A stretch of 64,000 nt of DNA. It comes from Massilia violaceinigra. Its GTDB lineage: Bacteria > Pseudomonadota > Gammaproteobacteria > Burkholderiales > Burkholderiaceae_D. Position numbers and translations under genes: made by a program. Under the pieces are notes generated by a model that was given only the letters and a program-made list of their open reading frames with translations, did not search any database and was not told where the DNA came from. Shown piece after piece: positions 52,577 through 61,983 of the stretch. Every line of letters starts with the position of its first letter. Position 1 is the stretch's first letter. The stretch is from the NCBI RefSeq assembly GCF_002752675.1, contig NZ_CP024608.1, positions 5,146,001 to 5,210,000 on the forward strand, given 5' to 3'.

Positions 52577-55500
52577 ATGAACTTTTCACGATTCTTTATC
52601 GACCGGCCGATTTTCGCGGCCGTCCTGTCGATCATCATATTCGTGGCCGGCCTGCTGTCGATCTTCGCACTGCCGATCTCCGAATACCCTGACGTGGTGC
52701 CGCCATCGGTGGTGGTGCGTGCGCAGTATCCTGGCGCGAACCCGAAAGTGATTGCCGAAACCGTCGCCGCGCCGTTGGAAGAGCAGATCAACGGCGTCGA
52801 AAACATGCTGTATATGTCGTCGCAGAACACCTCGGACGGCTCGCTGATGCTGACCGTGACGTTCAAGGTCGGCACCGACGTCGAACAGGCCGAGTCGCAG
52901 GTGCAGAACCGCATCCAGCGCGCCTTGCCGCGCCTGCCCGAGGAAGTGCGCCAGATCGGCGTGACCGCCGTCAAAAGCTCGCCCAACCTGACCATGGTGG
53001 TTCACCTGGTTTCGCCAACGGGCCGCTACGACGACGTCTACCTGCGTAACTACGCGGTGCTGAACGTGAAGGACCAGCTGGCCCGTATCCCGGGCATGGG
53101 CGACACCCAGCTGTTCGGCGCCGGCGACTACGCCATGCGCATCTGGCTCGATCCGCAGAAGGTGGCGGCGCGCGGCATGACCGCGTCCGACGTGGTGGCC
53201 GCGGTGCGCGAGCAGAACGTGCAGGTCGCCGCCGGCGTGATCGGCGCCTCGCCGTCGAAAGGCGCCGAGTTCCAGCTGACCGTCAACACCCAGGGCCGTT
53301 TGACCTCGGTCGAGGAATTCGGCGACATCATCGTGCGCACCGGTTCCGACGGCGCCATTACCCACTTGAAGGATGTGGCACGGCTCGAGCTGGGATCGAA
53401 TTCCTACTCCCTGCGCGCTCTGCTGAACAACAAGTCGGCCGCCGCCATCGGTATTTTCGAAGCGCCAGGCGCCAATGCGCTGCAACTGTCGTCCGACGTC
53501 CGCGCCAAAATGGCGGAACTGAAGAAAGACTTCCCCGAAGGCGTCGACTTCAGCGTGGAATACGATCCGACCCAGTTCGTGCGCGCATCGATCAAATCGG
53601 TGATCCACACCCTGCTCGAAGCGGTGGCGCTGGTGGTGCTGGTCGTGATCATCTTCCTGCAGACCTGGCGCGCATCGATCATTCCGCTGCTGGCCGTGCC
53701 GGTATCGATCATCGGCACCTTTGCGGTGATGCTCGGCTTCGGCTTTTCGATCAACACGCTGTCGCTGTTCGGGCTTGTGCTGGCTATCGGTATCGTTGTC
53801 GATGACGCCATCGTCGTGGTGGAGAACGTGGAACGCAATATCGCAGCCGGCTTGACGCCACGCGATGCGACGGTGCAGGCCATGAAAGAGGTGAGCGGTC
53901 CGATCATCGCCATCGCCCTGGTATTGTGCGCCGTGTTCGTGCCGATTGCGTTCGTGGCCGGCCTGTCGGGCCAGTTCTATCGCCAGTTCGCGCTGACGAT
54001 CGCCATTTCGACCGTGATTTCGGCATTCAGCTCGCTGACCCTGTCGCCGGCGCTTGCCGCCGCCTTGCTCAAGCCGCACCATGCGCCGAAAGATCGACTG
54101 ACGCGCGTGATGGACAAGCTGTTCGGCCGTTTCTTCGCCTGGTTCAACCGCTTCTTCGGCCGCGCATCGACCAAGTATGAAGGTGGCGTGAATATCGTCC
54201 TGAAACGCAAGGGCATCTCGCTGATGGTGTACGCCGTGCTGGCCGTGGCCGCCGTGTTCATGTTCAAGGCGGTGCCGAGCGGCTTCGTGCCGGCCCAGGA
54301 CAAGCAGTACCTGGTCGGTTTCGCCCAGCTGCCCGATGCTGCCTCGCTGGACCGTACCGATGCCGTGATTCGCCAGATGTCCGACATCGTGGCCAAGGTT
54401 CCCGGCGTGGAATCGTCGATCGCCTTCCCCGGCCTGTCGATCAACGACTTTACCAATGCGCCTAACGCGGGCATCGTGTTCGTCACGCTCAAGTCGTTCG
54501 AGCAGCGCACCGGCAAGGGGCTGTCTGGTCCCGAGATCGCGGCGGAGGTCAACAAACGCCTGGGCGCCATCCAGGACGCCTTCATCATGGTGTTCCCGCC
54601 ACCGCCGGTCAACGGCCTTGGCACGGTGGGTGGCTTCAAGATGATGATCGAGGACCGCGGCAACGTGGGCTACGACGAGTTGTACAAGGCGACGCAGGCG
54701 GTGCAGATGAAAGCCTGGCAGGACCCGCAGCTCGCTGGCGTGTTCTCCAGCTTCCAGATCAACGTGCCGCAGCTGTTCGCGGACGTCGACAAGGTCAAGG
54801 CCAAGCAGCTTGGCGTGCCGCTGACGACGATCTACCAGACCTTGCAGATTAATCTGGGCTCGCTGTACGTGAACGACTTTAACCAGTTTGGCCGTACCTA
54901 CCAGGTGCGTGTGCAGGCCGATGCGCCGTTCCGTTCGCACGCCGACCAGATTGCCCAGCTCAAGGTCCGTAACGACAAGGGCGAGATGATTCCGCTGTCG
55001 TCGCTGATGCGCATCAAGGATACCTATGGCCCTGACCGCGTGCAGCGCTACAACGCCTACGTGTCGGCCGACATGAACGGCGGCCCGGCTCCCGGCGTCT
55101 CGTCCGGCCAGGCGCAGGCTGCCCTCGAGAAGATCGTTGCCGAAGTGCTGCCGAAAGGCGTGTCGTATGAATGGACCGAACTGACGTACCAGGAGATTTT
55201 GTCGGGTAACACGATGGTGCTGGTATTCCCGCTGTGCGTACTGCTGGTGTTCCTGGTGCTCGCTGCCCAGTACGAAAGCTGGACCCTGCCGCTGGCCGTG
55301 ATCCTGATCGTGCCGATGTCGATCCTGTGCGCACTCGTTGGCGTCAAGCTGACCGGTGGCGACAACAATATCTTTACCCAGATCGCGCTGTTCGTGCTGG
55401 TCGGGCTGGCGTCGAAGAATGCGATTCTGATCGTCGAATTCGCCCGCGAACTCGAAGACCATGGCCGCACCATCGTCGAAGCCGCGCTGGAATCGTGCCG

Positions 55501-55753
55501 CCTGCGTTTGCGTCCGATCCTGATGACGTCGATCGCGTTCATCATGGGCGTGGTACCGCTGGTATTTTCGAGCGGCGCCGGCGCCGAGATGCGCCATGCG
55601 ATGGGCGTGGCGGTCTTCGGCGGCATGCTGGGCGTGACCTTCTTCGGCCTGTTCCTCACGCCGGTGTTCTACGTGCTGCTGCGTACCTTCGCCAAGAAGA
55701 TGGAAAAGAAATCAAGCGTGGCAGTGCCTGCGCATCTGGAAGGAGCAGTGTAA
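52577..55753 (+). CDS. RND multidrug efflux permease (MexF/CeoB/BpeF-like)
   Basis: 1058 residues, full length for the HAE1 family, with twelve membrane helices in two halves. The start (FFIDRPIFAAVLSIIIFVAG), the proton relay GIVVDDAIVVVENVERN and the C-terminal GLASKNAILIVEFARELED are all present. It exports drugs using the proton gradient; relatives in Burkholderia export chloramphenicol, trimethoprim and fluoroquinolones. It starts 5 bases after the adaptor gene. Confidence 0.96.
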   Translation: MNFSRFFIDRPIFAAVLSIIIFVAGLLSIFALPISEYPDVVPPSVVVRAQYPGANPKVIAETVAAPLEEQINGVENMLYMSSQNTSDGSLMLTVTFKVGTDVEQAESQVQNRIQRALPRLPEEVRQIGVTAVKSSPNLTMVVHLVSPTGRYDDVYLRNYAVLNVKDQLARIPGMGDTQLFGAGDYAMRIWLDPQKVAARGMTASDVVAAVREQNVQVAAGVIGASPSKGAEFQLTVNTQGRLTSVEEFGDIIVRTGSDGAITHLKDVARLELGSNSYSLRALLNNKSAAAIGIFEAPGANALQLSSDVRAKMAELKKDFPEGVDFSVEYDPTQFVRASIKSVIHTLLEAVALVVLVVIIFLQTWRASIIPLLAVPVSIIGTFAVMLGFGFSINTLSLFGLVLAIGIVVDDAIVVVENVERNIAAGLTPRDATVQAMKEVSGPIIAIALVLCAVFVPIAFVAGLSGQFYRQFALTIAISTVISAFSSLTLSPALAAALLKPHHAPKDRLTRVMDKLFGRFFAWFNRFFGRASTKYEGGVNIVLKRKGISLMVYAVLAVAAVFMFKAVPSGFVPAQDKQYLVGFAQLPDAASLDRTDAVIRQMSDIVAKVPGVESSIAFPGLSINDFTNAPNAGIVFVTLKSFEQRTGKGLSGPEIAAEVNKRLGAIQDAFIMVFPPPPVNGLGTVGGFKMMIEDRGNVGYDELYKATQAVQMKAWQDPQLAGVFSSFQINVPQLFADVDKVKAKQLGVPLTTIYQTLQINLGSLYVNDFNQFGRTYQVRVQADAPFRSHADQIAQLKVRNDKGEMIPLSSLMRIKDTYGPDRVQRYNAYVSADMNGGPAPGVSSGQAQAALEKIVAEVLPKGVSYEWTELTYQEILSGNTMVLVFPLCVLLVFLVLAAQYESWTLPLAVILIVPMSILCALVGVKLTGGDNNIFTQIALFVLVGLASKNAILIVEFARELEDHGRTIVEAALESCRLRLRPILMTSIAFIMGVVPLVFSSGAGAEMRHAMGVAVFGGMLGVTFFGLFLTPVFYVLLRTFAKKMEKKSSVAVPAHLEGAV

Positions 55754-57207
55754 TGACTGATATGACGAGAACCATCACCAGGCGCATTGCGCCCCTGCTG
55801 GCGGCGCTGCTGCTGGTGGCCTGTTCCAGCGTGCCGGAACTGAAAGCGCCGGCGCTCGACATGCCATCGAGCTTCAAGGAGTCGTCCGAACCGCTGCAAG
55901 CGGCCGACGGCACGCGCTGGAAGGTGGCGCAGCCGGCCGAAGGGCAGGCGCGCGGCGAGTGGTGGCTGGCGTTCAACGACGCCAACCTGACTGCCCTGAT
56001 CAAGGAAGCGACCGACGCCAACGCCAGCCTGGCGGTGGCTGCGGCGCGCGTGAAGCAGGCCAGGGCCCTGGCCGGCCTGTCCGCGGCGGACCGTTCGCCG
56101 CAGGTGGGGGCGGGCATGGGTGCGCAGCGCAGCCGTAATTCCGGCGTGTCGCGCGGCCTGGCTGACGATGCAGCGGTCGCTCCCGGCAATGTGTACCAGG
56201 CCAGGCTGACGGCCAGCTACGAGCTCGATCTGTTCGGCCGCATGGCCGCCAATGTCAGCGCTTCCCGCGCCGATGCCGAGGCATCCGAGGCGACCTACAA
56301 GTCGGTGCTGCTGGCCTTGCAGGCCGACGTGGCGCAGACCTACTTCAAGCTGCGCGAAACGGACGCCGAACTGGCGACCCTGGCGCGCACGGTGGACCTG
56401 CGCACGCAAAGCGTGAAGGTGAACCAGAGCCGTTACGACAATGGCGACATCGGCGAATTCGACCTGGCCCGCTCCAGGACGGAACTGTCGACGGTGAAGG
56501 CCGAGGCGATCGGCTTGCAGCGTCAGCGCGTGCAGTACGAGCATGCGCTGGCGGTGCTGCTGGGGAAACCGGCGGCCATGTTCAGCGCCGACGTCAATCC
56601 GCTGGTGGAGTCGGCGCTGCTGCCGGCCATTCCGGCCGGACTGCCATCGAAACTGCTTGAGCGCCGTCCCGACATCACCGCCGCCCAACGCGCGATGATC
56701 GCCGCGAACGCCCGCATCGGCGTGGCCAAGACGGCGATGTACCCGTCCCTCAGCCTGACCGGCGGCCTGGGCACCGAATCTGGCAGCGGCGGCAATCTGT
56801 TCAACTGGAGCGCACGTTCGTGGGTACTGGGCGCGCTGCTGTCGATGCCGATCATCGACGGTGGCCGCAACAAGGCCAATATCGCGCGCAGCGAGGCGGT
56901 GCTCGAGGAGTCGGTTGCCACCTATCGCCAGAACGTGCTGGTGGCTTTTGCCGAAGTCGAGGACAACCTGGCCGGCCTGCGCATCCTGGCTGGCCAGACG
57001 GAGCAGATCGACGCGGCGGTGGTGTCGGCACGCCGTTCGGCCGACCTGGCGCAGAAGTTGTACCAGGCGGGCCGTTCGAGCTATCTGGACCTGCTCGACG
57101 CCCAGCGCAACCTGGCTGCGGTAGAACGCAACGCGGTCCAGCTGCGCGGCGACCGCGCCGTAACCACCGTGGCGCTGATCCGCTCCCTGGGCGGCGGCTG
57201 GCAGTAA
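55753..57207 (+). CDS. RND outer-membrane factor (OprN/OpcM/OprC-like)
   Basis: 484 residues from ATG 55753, whose A overlaps the permease stop (TAATG). A lipobox (LLLVAC) and the outer-membrane efflux repeats are present (WWLAFNDANLTALIKEATDA, YELDLFGRMAANVSASRADA, LERRPDITAAQRAMIAANAR, GGRNKANIARSEAVLEESVA). It completes the tripartite pump as the TolC-like exit duct. Confidence 0.94.
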   Translation: MTDMTRTITRRIAPLLAALLLVACSSVPELKAPALDMPSSFKESSEPLQAADGTRWKVAQPAEGQARGEWWLAFNDANLTALIKEATDANASLAVAAARVKQARALAGLSAADRSPQVGAGMGAQRSRNSGVSRGLADDAAVAPGNVYQARLTASYELDLFGRMAANVSASRADAEASEATYKSVLLALQADVAQTYFKLRETDAELATLARTVDLRTQSVKVNQSRYDNGDIGEFDLARSRTELSTVKAEAIGLQRQRVQYEHALAVLLGKPAAMFSADVNPLVESALLPAIPAGLPSKLLERRPDITAAQRAMIAANARIGVAKTAMYPSLSLTGGLGTESGSGGNLFNWSARSWVLGALLSMPIIDGGRNKANIARSEAVLEESVATYRQNVLVAFAEVEDNLAGLRILAGQTEQIDAAVVSARRSADLAQKLYQAGRSSYLDLLDAQRNLAAVERNAVQLRGDRAVTTVALIRSLGGGWQ

Positions 57208-57286
57208 GCATCCCACCATCGCATTGCCGCGGCATTCACGCCGCGGCAATTGCGTATTCACAGGGCAGGCCATACAATGGCCGCAC

Positions 57287-57868
57287 ATGCCCGCCACCTT
57301 ACAAGACGAGCAGCTGATGCTGCGCTACCGCGATGGCGACCTGGTCGCCTTCGAGGAGCTCTATCGCCGTCACCATGCGGGCCTGTACCGCTTCGTCGCC
57401 TGGCGTTCGCCGCGCGCGGACTGGGTCGACGAGATCGTGCAGGACAGCTGGATCAACCTGCATCATGCGCGCAGCCGCTATGAGCCGCAGGCGGCGTTTC
57501 GCACCTATTTGTACCAGATCGCCCGCAATCGCCTGCTCGACCTGCTGCGCCAGCAGCAACCGCTGCTGGCCGCGGAACTGGGCAGCGGCACGGATGGCCG
57601 CGACGTATTTGACTCGCTGGCCGATGCGGCGCAGGATGTGGTTTCGCCCGAGGTCGCGCTGGAACACAAGCAGCAGCACGACAGCCTGCACCTGGCACTG
57701 GCCGGTTTGCCGAGCGAGCAGAAAGAGGCGCTGGTACTGCAGCAGTTTTGCGGCATGAGCCTTGAAGATATCGCCGCCGTGGTGGCAGCGCCGGTGGAAA
57801 CGGTCAAGAGCCGGTTGCGCTACGCCATGCGGAAACTGCGCGAAGGGAGCCTGAGTGAACAACGATGA
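57287..57868 (+). CDS. ECF sigma factor
   Basis: 193 residues. Region 2 is DGDLVAFEELYRRHHAGLYR, WVDEIVQDSWINLHHARSRY; region 4 is LPSEQKEALVLQQFCGMSLE and AAPVETVKSRLRYAMRKLRE. It overlaps the next gene by 14 bases. It differs from the sigma factor at 38990 in lacking the long linker. Confidence 0.92.
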   Translation: MPATLQDEQLMLRYRDGDLVAFEELYRRHHAGLYRFVAWRSPRADWVDEIVQDSWINLHHARSRYEPQAAFRTYLYQIARNRLLDLLRQQQPLLAAELGSGTDGRDVFDSLADAAQDVVSPEVALEHKQQHDSLHLALAGLPSEQKEALVLQQFCGMSLEDIAAVVAAPVETVKSRLRYAMRKLREGSLSEQR

Positions 57869-58904
57869 CATGAGCGACGAGGAGTTCGACGCCTTCCTGC
57901 GTGGGGAGGACGATCTGTCGCGCCGTCTGCAGGGGTTGACCCAGCCCGCTTCCGGAGCGCAGCTCGATGCGGCGATCCTCGGGTATGTGAAAGCCGGGCT
58001 GGCGCAAGAGGCGCGTCCGGCCGCAGCCAATGACGCCACTGGCGGCGAGGCGTCGCCACGGCTGGCGCCAGGCCTGGGCAGGCGCTGGCGCATACCGGCC
58101 GGGATTGCGGCGGGCGTGCTGGCCGGGGTATTGGGACACCAGCTGTACCGGGGTGGCGGAGCATCGACGGAGAACGCGATGGTGGCAGTGGCGGTGGAGC
58201 GGCCTGCCGCGGCGATGGCGCCAGAGCCAGCGCCAGTGGTGATTGCCGAAATGGCGCCACCACAACCCGCAGCGCCTGCAGAGGCGCCGTCAGCGCGACC
58301 GGCAGCGCCGGTGGCGATTGCTGCGGCACCGGCAGCGGAACAACCGCCGCCGGCGGCGAGTGCTCCCGCGCCGTCGTTACAATCACCACCGCCGCCAATG
58401 ATCGCAGCGGCGCCACCAGCGCCGCCACCTGCCGCGCCGCCGCCCGCTGTGGCGGAAGCCACGGCAGGCGCCAGTGTTGAGCCGAAAGAGCGCATGCTGG
58501 AAAACTATGCTTCAGCGCCATCGTCAGCATTTTCGAGAGCACGGGTGGAACGAGAAGCTGCGGCGGACCTGCCCCAAATGAAAGCAAAGGCTGCTCCGCC
58601 GTCGGAACGTGTGCTTGCCGACGCGGAGCGCAGTGTCGGGACTCAGTCCGAGCGGATCTCCGGGAATGTAGCGTCGTTGAACCGTACGGCACGCGTGGCA
58701 AAGGATGTCGCGGCGGCGCCGCGCGCGGATCAGGAAGCTGCGCAGGCCAAGCGTGCGCGCGACTGGCTGTCGGTGATTGATGCCATGCTCAAGGCCGACC
58801 TGAAAAACGACGCGCTGGCCGAGTGGACCAAGTTCCGCGCCGCCTATCCCAACCATCCGGTGCCAGACGAAATGCTGGCCCGGATCGCGGCAATCAAGCG
58901 CTGA
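57855..58904 (+). CDS. Probable membrane anti-sigma factor with Pro/Ala-rich linker
   Basis: 349 residues from GTG 57855, supported by GGGAG 5 bases upstream. A short cytoplasmic part (DDMSDEEFDAFLRGEDDLSR) is followed by one membrane helix near residues 78-95. About 120 residues of Pro/Ala-rich sequence come next, then a helical C-terminal domain (RDWLSVIDAMLKADLKNDAL, EWTKFRAAYPNHPVPDEML). The order after an ECF sigma gene suggests an anti-sigma or regulatory partner. It has no zinc motif. Gene ends 6 bases from the convergent VIT/VWA gene. Confidence 0.75.
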   Translation: MNNDDMSDEEFDAFLRGEDDLSRRLQGLTQPASGAQLDAAILGYVKAGLAQEARPAAANDATGGEASPRLAPGLGRRWRIPAGIAAGVLAGVLGHQLYRGGGASTENAMVAVAVERPAAAMAPEPAPVVIAEMAPPQPAAPAEAPSARPAAPVAIAAAPAAEQPPPAASAPAPSLQSPPPPMIAAAPPAPPPAAPPPAVAEATAGASVEPKERMLENYASAPSSAFSRARVEREAAADLPQMKAKAAPPSERVLADAERSVGTQSERISGNVASLNRTARVAKDVAAAPRADQEAAQAKRARDWLSVIDAMLKADLKNDALAEWTKFRAAYPNHPVPDEMLARIAAIKR

Positions 58905-58910
58905 GGCTCT

Positions 58911-61787
58911 TCAGGGCTTGACCTCGAACTCACCGACAAACACCGTTTCGCTGCGCTCTTTCAGGCGCAGCGTAATGGACTGCTCTTTCTGGCGCAGCGT
59001 ACCGAACGCGGTAAACAGCTTGACCTGCAAGGTCGTGGCGCCCGCCACCACCTGCTGGCTGTTGCCGTAGTAGTTTGCCTCGATCCGGTATTTTCCTGGC
59101 GCGGCGCGGCGCAGCGAAAACTCCTCCGGCCCGTATCCCCCCATGAAATCGTTCGACATGCGCGCGCCCAGGCTCGACATCCGGTTCTCATAACTCGATC
59201 TTTCGCCGTCCGGCGCCGTCACCCACAGGTCCATGTCGCTGTTGTCGGCGTCCCACGTCAGCACCACGCGCAAGTCGAGCGGCAGGTTGGCGCGCAGGCG
59301 CGGGTCGATGCGGCGCACGTCCAGCGGCTTTGCCGACGCCGCGACAATGGCGTTGATTTCAGCTAGGACGATGGTCTCGACATCCGGAAAACGGCCGTTC
59401 CACGGGCGCTCGACGACCTCGTACAGCGTGTCGATGGCTTCCTGAGTGCGGCCGGTGGCCGCCAGCGCCAGGCCGAGATCGCGCCAGGACTGCGGTTCTT
59501 CACCGGCCAGGCGCAGCACCTTCTCGAATACCGGCACCGCCAGTTGCGGCGCACCGGCCTGCAGCAGGCGATAGCCGAGGATGCGCAGCACCGCGCGGTT
59601 TTCCAGGTCCATCTCGGCCAGGTTGGACAGCACCCGCAGCGCCAGGTCGCGCTGGCCTTTCTCCAGCAGGATGTCGGCCGCGTCGAGGTAGAACGCGCTG
59701 CTGTTGGCGTAGTCCGGTTTCTGGTCGAGATAAATGGCGTACGCGGTGGCGGGATCGGCGTCGCGCAAGCGCTTGATGTAGGGCGCGTTCGGCACCCATT
59801 TTTTCAGGCCCATGCCGATAGCGGGCACGCTTTTCTCCTTCATTTGGTCACTTGCGAGGCCTTGCAATACCGGCTTGAGCTCCATCTTTGCATCCGCTGC
59901 CGGTGAAAACCTCGCCAACTCGCCCGATACATTTGCCGCCAGTGGCGCGGAAGCCGCTGGCGCCGGCATCGCACCCCGCAGGTATCCCTGGCTGAACTCG
60001 GGCGCGGCCTTCGCCCGCGCGCGTGGGAACGAGGTATTCCACCATGCCGTGCGGTTCTGGAAACTCATCACGACCTCGTCAAGGTGCTTCACCCGCGCGG
60101 CGCGGCGGTCGGCGCTGAGCAGTTCATTGCGCTTGCGCCAGGCGTCAAGGTAGTCGGCCGGCGGCTCGATTTCGTAGCGCACATAGTCGTCCAGCGTCTC
60201 AAGCACGATCAGCGACGTATCCCGCGTCGGGATGCCGAAACGCCGTCCGATGCGGGCAATTTCGGCGCGATGCAGGTCGGCGTCCGCCTCCAGCGCGCGC
60301 AGGCGCAGTGCCGCCCATGTCAATGCGGCCAGCGGGTGCCGCGGCGCGTCGGCGCCCACCCGCAGTTTGACGGTGTCGGTCTTTGCGCCGTTTGCCAGCG
60401 TGACGGACAAGATGGCGTCGGGCGCAAGCAGGCGCCCTGCGATGCGCAGCATCCCGCCTTCGACCGTGCCCGTGCCGGCTTGAATGTCGGTCGCGCCGGT
60501 CGCCGACACATGCTCGACGCGCGTCGGCATGAACATCAGCGCAGCGGCAATGCTGCCCGGTGCGCGCCGATCGATCCAGATGAACTGGCCGTTGTGGCGT
60601 TCAGCCAGCGCGGCAAGGCGGCCGGTATCGGCCGACGGCGACGAGGTCAGGGCAAACAGCGACTGGTGCGGCGCCAGCACGGGCGCTTTGTCCGGTCCGT
60701 AGTTGGACAGGCCGTCGCTGAAGAGCAGGTACTGGTCGACATCCGCTTCCGGCTTCCAGTCATTGAGTGCGCTGGCGCCGTCGTAACGGGTGCTTTCCAG
60801 CGCGCGCCGCAGTGCGCTCCAGTCGCCGCCGCGGATATCGAACACTTGGCGCGTTTCCGGGCGGTCGCGCAAACGCGTCAGGCGCACTTGCACCGATCCG
60901 AGCGCGCGGAAGTACTGATCGAGGCTGGCCAGTTCGGCGTTGATGTCGCGTTTCTCGGCCGATCCGGAGCTATCCCACAACAGGCCGATGATACGCGCCG
61001 GCGTACGCCGCTCCACGGCGTGCGCAACCGGTATCTCGGCCAGGAACCATGATTCGCCGAGGCGTTTCTCCGTGTAGACGCGCGCTTTGCTGCCGGTGGC
61101 GGTCTGGATAACGATGTTTCCGCTGGCCGTAACGTCCTGGCGCCGCATGTGGGCTTCGTATGCGCCCGCCCTGGATTCGAAATGCAGACCGGTTTCAGGG
61201 CCGTCCACCACTGGTGCCGTGGCGGCGCCGTTTACGCGGATGGTCACGTCCATGTTGCGCACCTTGCCGTATTCAAGCGGCAGCCGGTACGTCGCCAGGC
61301 CGCCATGGTGGGGCAAGGCTTCGCCGTAGGTCAGCTCCACCGTGCGCGTACGGCGCGCCATGATCGGATACACGCGCAGCTTGAAGTTGTTCCCCTGCGT
61401 GACTTCGAGCAGGGCCGGGTCGACGCGGCGGCGGACGATTTCCTCGAACACGGCGCGGCTACGCTCCTTTTCCACAGGAACCGCAGGGCGCATCTTGCCG
61501 CCGATATCGAGGGCGAACGCGTTGATTTGCTGCCCCTCGAGCAGGGGGAACTGCAGATTGCCTTCGAGTTGGCGCGGGTTGGGGTTGTAGAACACCATGC
61601 GCACGGTCGTCTGGGCCATGTTGCCGCTGATGACGGCATTGACGGTCAACTGCTGCAGCTCGATCGGCTGGGCTGCCGTTTGCGTGGGCATCAGGCGCAC
61701 CGGCCGTGGTTCAGGCATGAACCGGATTGCGTGGGTGAGGGGGCAGGCGAGGAACAGCAGCGCCGCGGTAAGGAATCGGTTGAACAT
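58911..61787 (-). CDS. VIT/VWA-type protein with TPR and DUF2135 domains
   Basis: 958 residues. After a signal peptide comes a VIT domain (LQQLTVNAVISGNMAQTTVR, FEEIVRRRVDPALLEVTQGN). A VWA-like region (ARIIGLLWDSSGSAEKRDIN, VDQYLLFSDGLSNYGP) follows; its metal site is DSSGSAE, a relaxed MIDAS. TPR helices are at about 700-820, and the C-terminus is a DUF2135 domain (VVLTWDADNSDMDLWVTAPD). ATG 61787 has GGAGCC upstream. Such proteins are large periplasmic scaffolds. It converges on the sigma/anti-sigma pair and may be its output. Confidence 0.88.
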   Translation of the reverse strand: MFNRFLTAALLFLACPLTHAIRFMPEPRPVRLMPTQTAAQPIELQQLTVNAVISGNMAQTTVRMVFYNPNPRQLEGNLQFPLLEGQQINAFALDIGGKMRPAVPVEKERSRAVFEEIVRRRVDPALLEVTQGNNFKLRVYPIMARRTRTVELTYGEALPHHGGLATYRLPLEYGKVRNMDVTIRVNGAATAPVVDGPETGLHFESRAGAYEAHMRRQDVTASGNIVIQTATGSKARVYTEKRLGESWFLAEIPVAHAVERRTPARIIGLLWDSSGSAEKRDINAELASLDQYFRALGSVQVRLTRLRDRPETRQVFDIRGGDWSALRRALESTRYDGASALNDWKPEADVDQYLLFSDGLSNYGPDKAPVLAPHQSLFALTSSPSADTGRLAALAERHNGQFIWIDRRAPGSIAAALMFMPTRVEHVSATGATDIQAGTGTVEGGMLRIAGRLLAPDAILSVTLANGAKTDTVKLRVGADAPRHPLAALTWAALRLRALEADADLHRAEIARIGRRFGIPTRDTSLIVLETLDDYVRYEIEPPADYLDAWRKRNELLSADRRAARVKHLDEVVMSFQNRTAWWNTSFPRARAKAAPEFSQGYLRGAMPAPAASAPLAANVSGELARFSPAADAKMELKPVLQGLASDQMKEKSVPAIGMGLKKWVPNAPYIKRLRDADPATAYAIYLDQKPDYANSSAFYLDAADILLEKGQRDLALRVLSNLAEMDLENRAVLRILGYRLLQAGAPQLAVPVFEKVLRLAGEEPQSWRDLGLALAATGRTQEAIDTLYEVVERPWNGRFPDVETIVLAEINAIVAASAKPLDVRRIDPRLRANLPLDLRVVLTWDADNSDMDLWVTAPDGERSSYENRMSSLGARMSNDFMGGYGPEEFSLRRAAPGKYRIEANYYGNSQQVVAGATTLQVKLFTAFGTLRQKEQSITLRLKERSETVFVGEFEVKP

Positions 61788-61952
61788 GGGAGGCTCCGGT
61801 TGGCCGGCCGTGCCGGCATTGCCTGTGAAACGAAGCATCGGGCAAAAAGGGGTTAAAAAGGATGACAAAATGATGCAAGGCGGACACTTCTTCGGCGACC
61901 GTCTGTTTCTTCAGGGAACTGATAGAGGACGTACACAAAAATGCGGACGAAA

Positions 61953-61979
61953 AAAAAGACAGGCGACCTGTCTTTTTCT
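61953..61979. terminator. Terminator hairpin at the group II intron insertion site
   Basis: AAAAAGACAGG-CGA-CCTGTCTTTTT, an 11-bp perfect stem with T-runs on both strands. On the minus strand it would end the Ala/Lys-rich gene now beyond the intron. The intron begins 4 bases after the plus-strand T-tract. Confidence 0.85.
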
Positions 61980-61983
61980 TCTC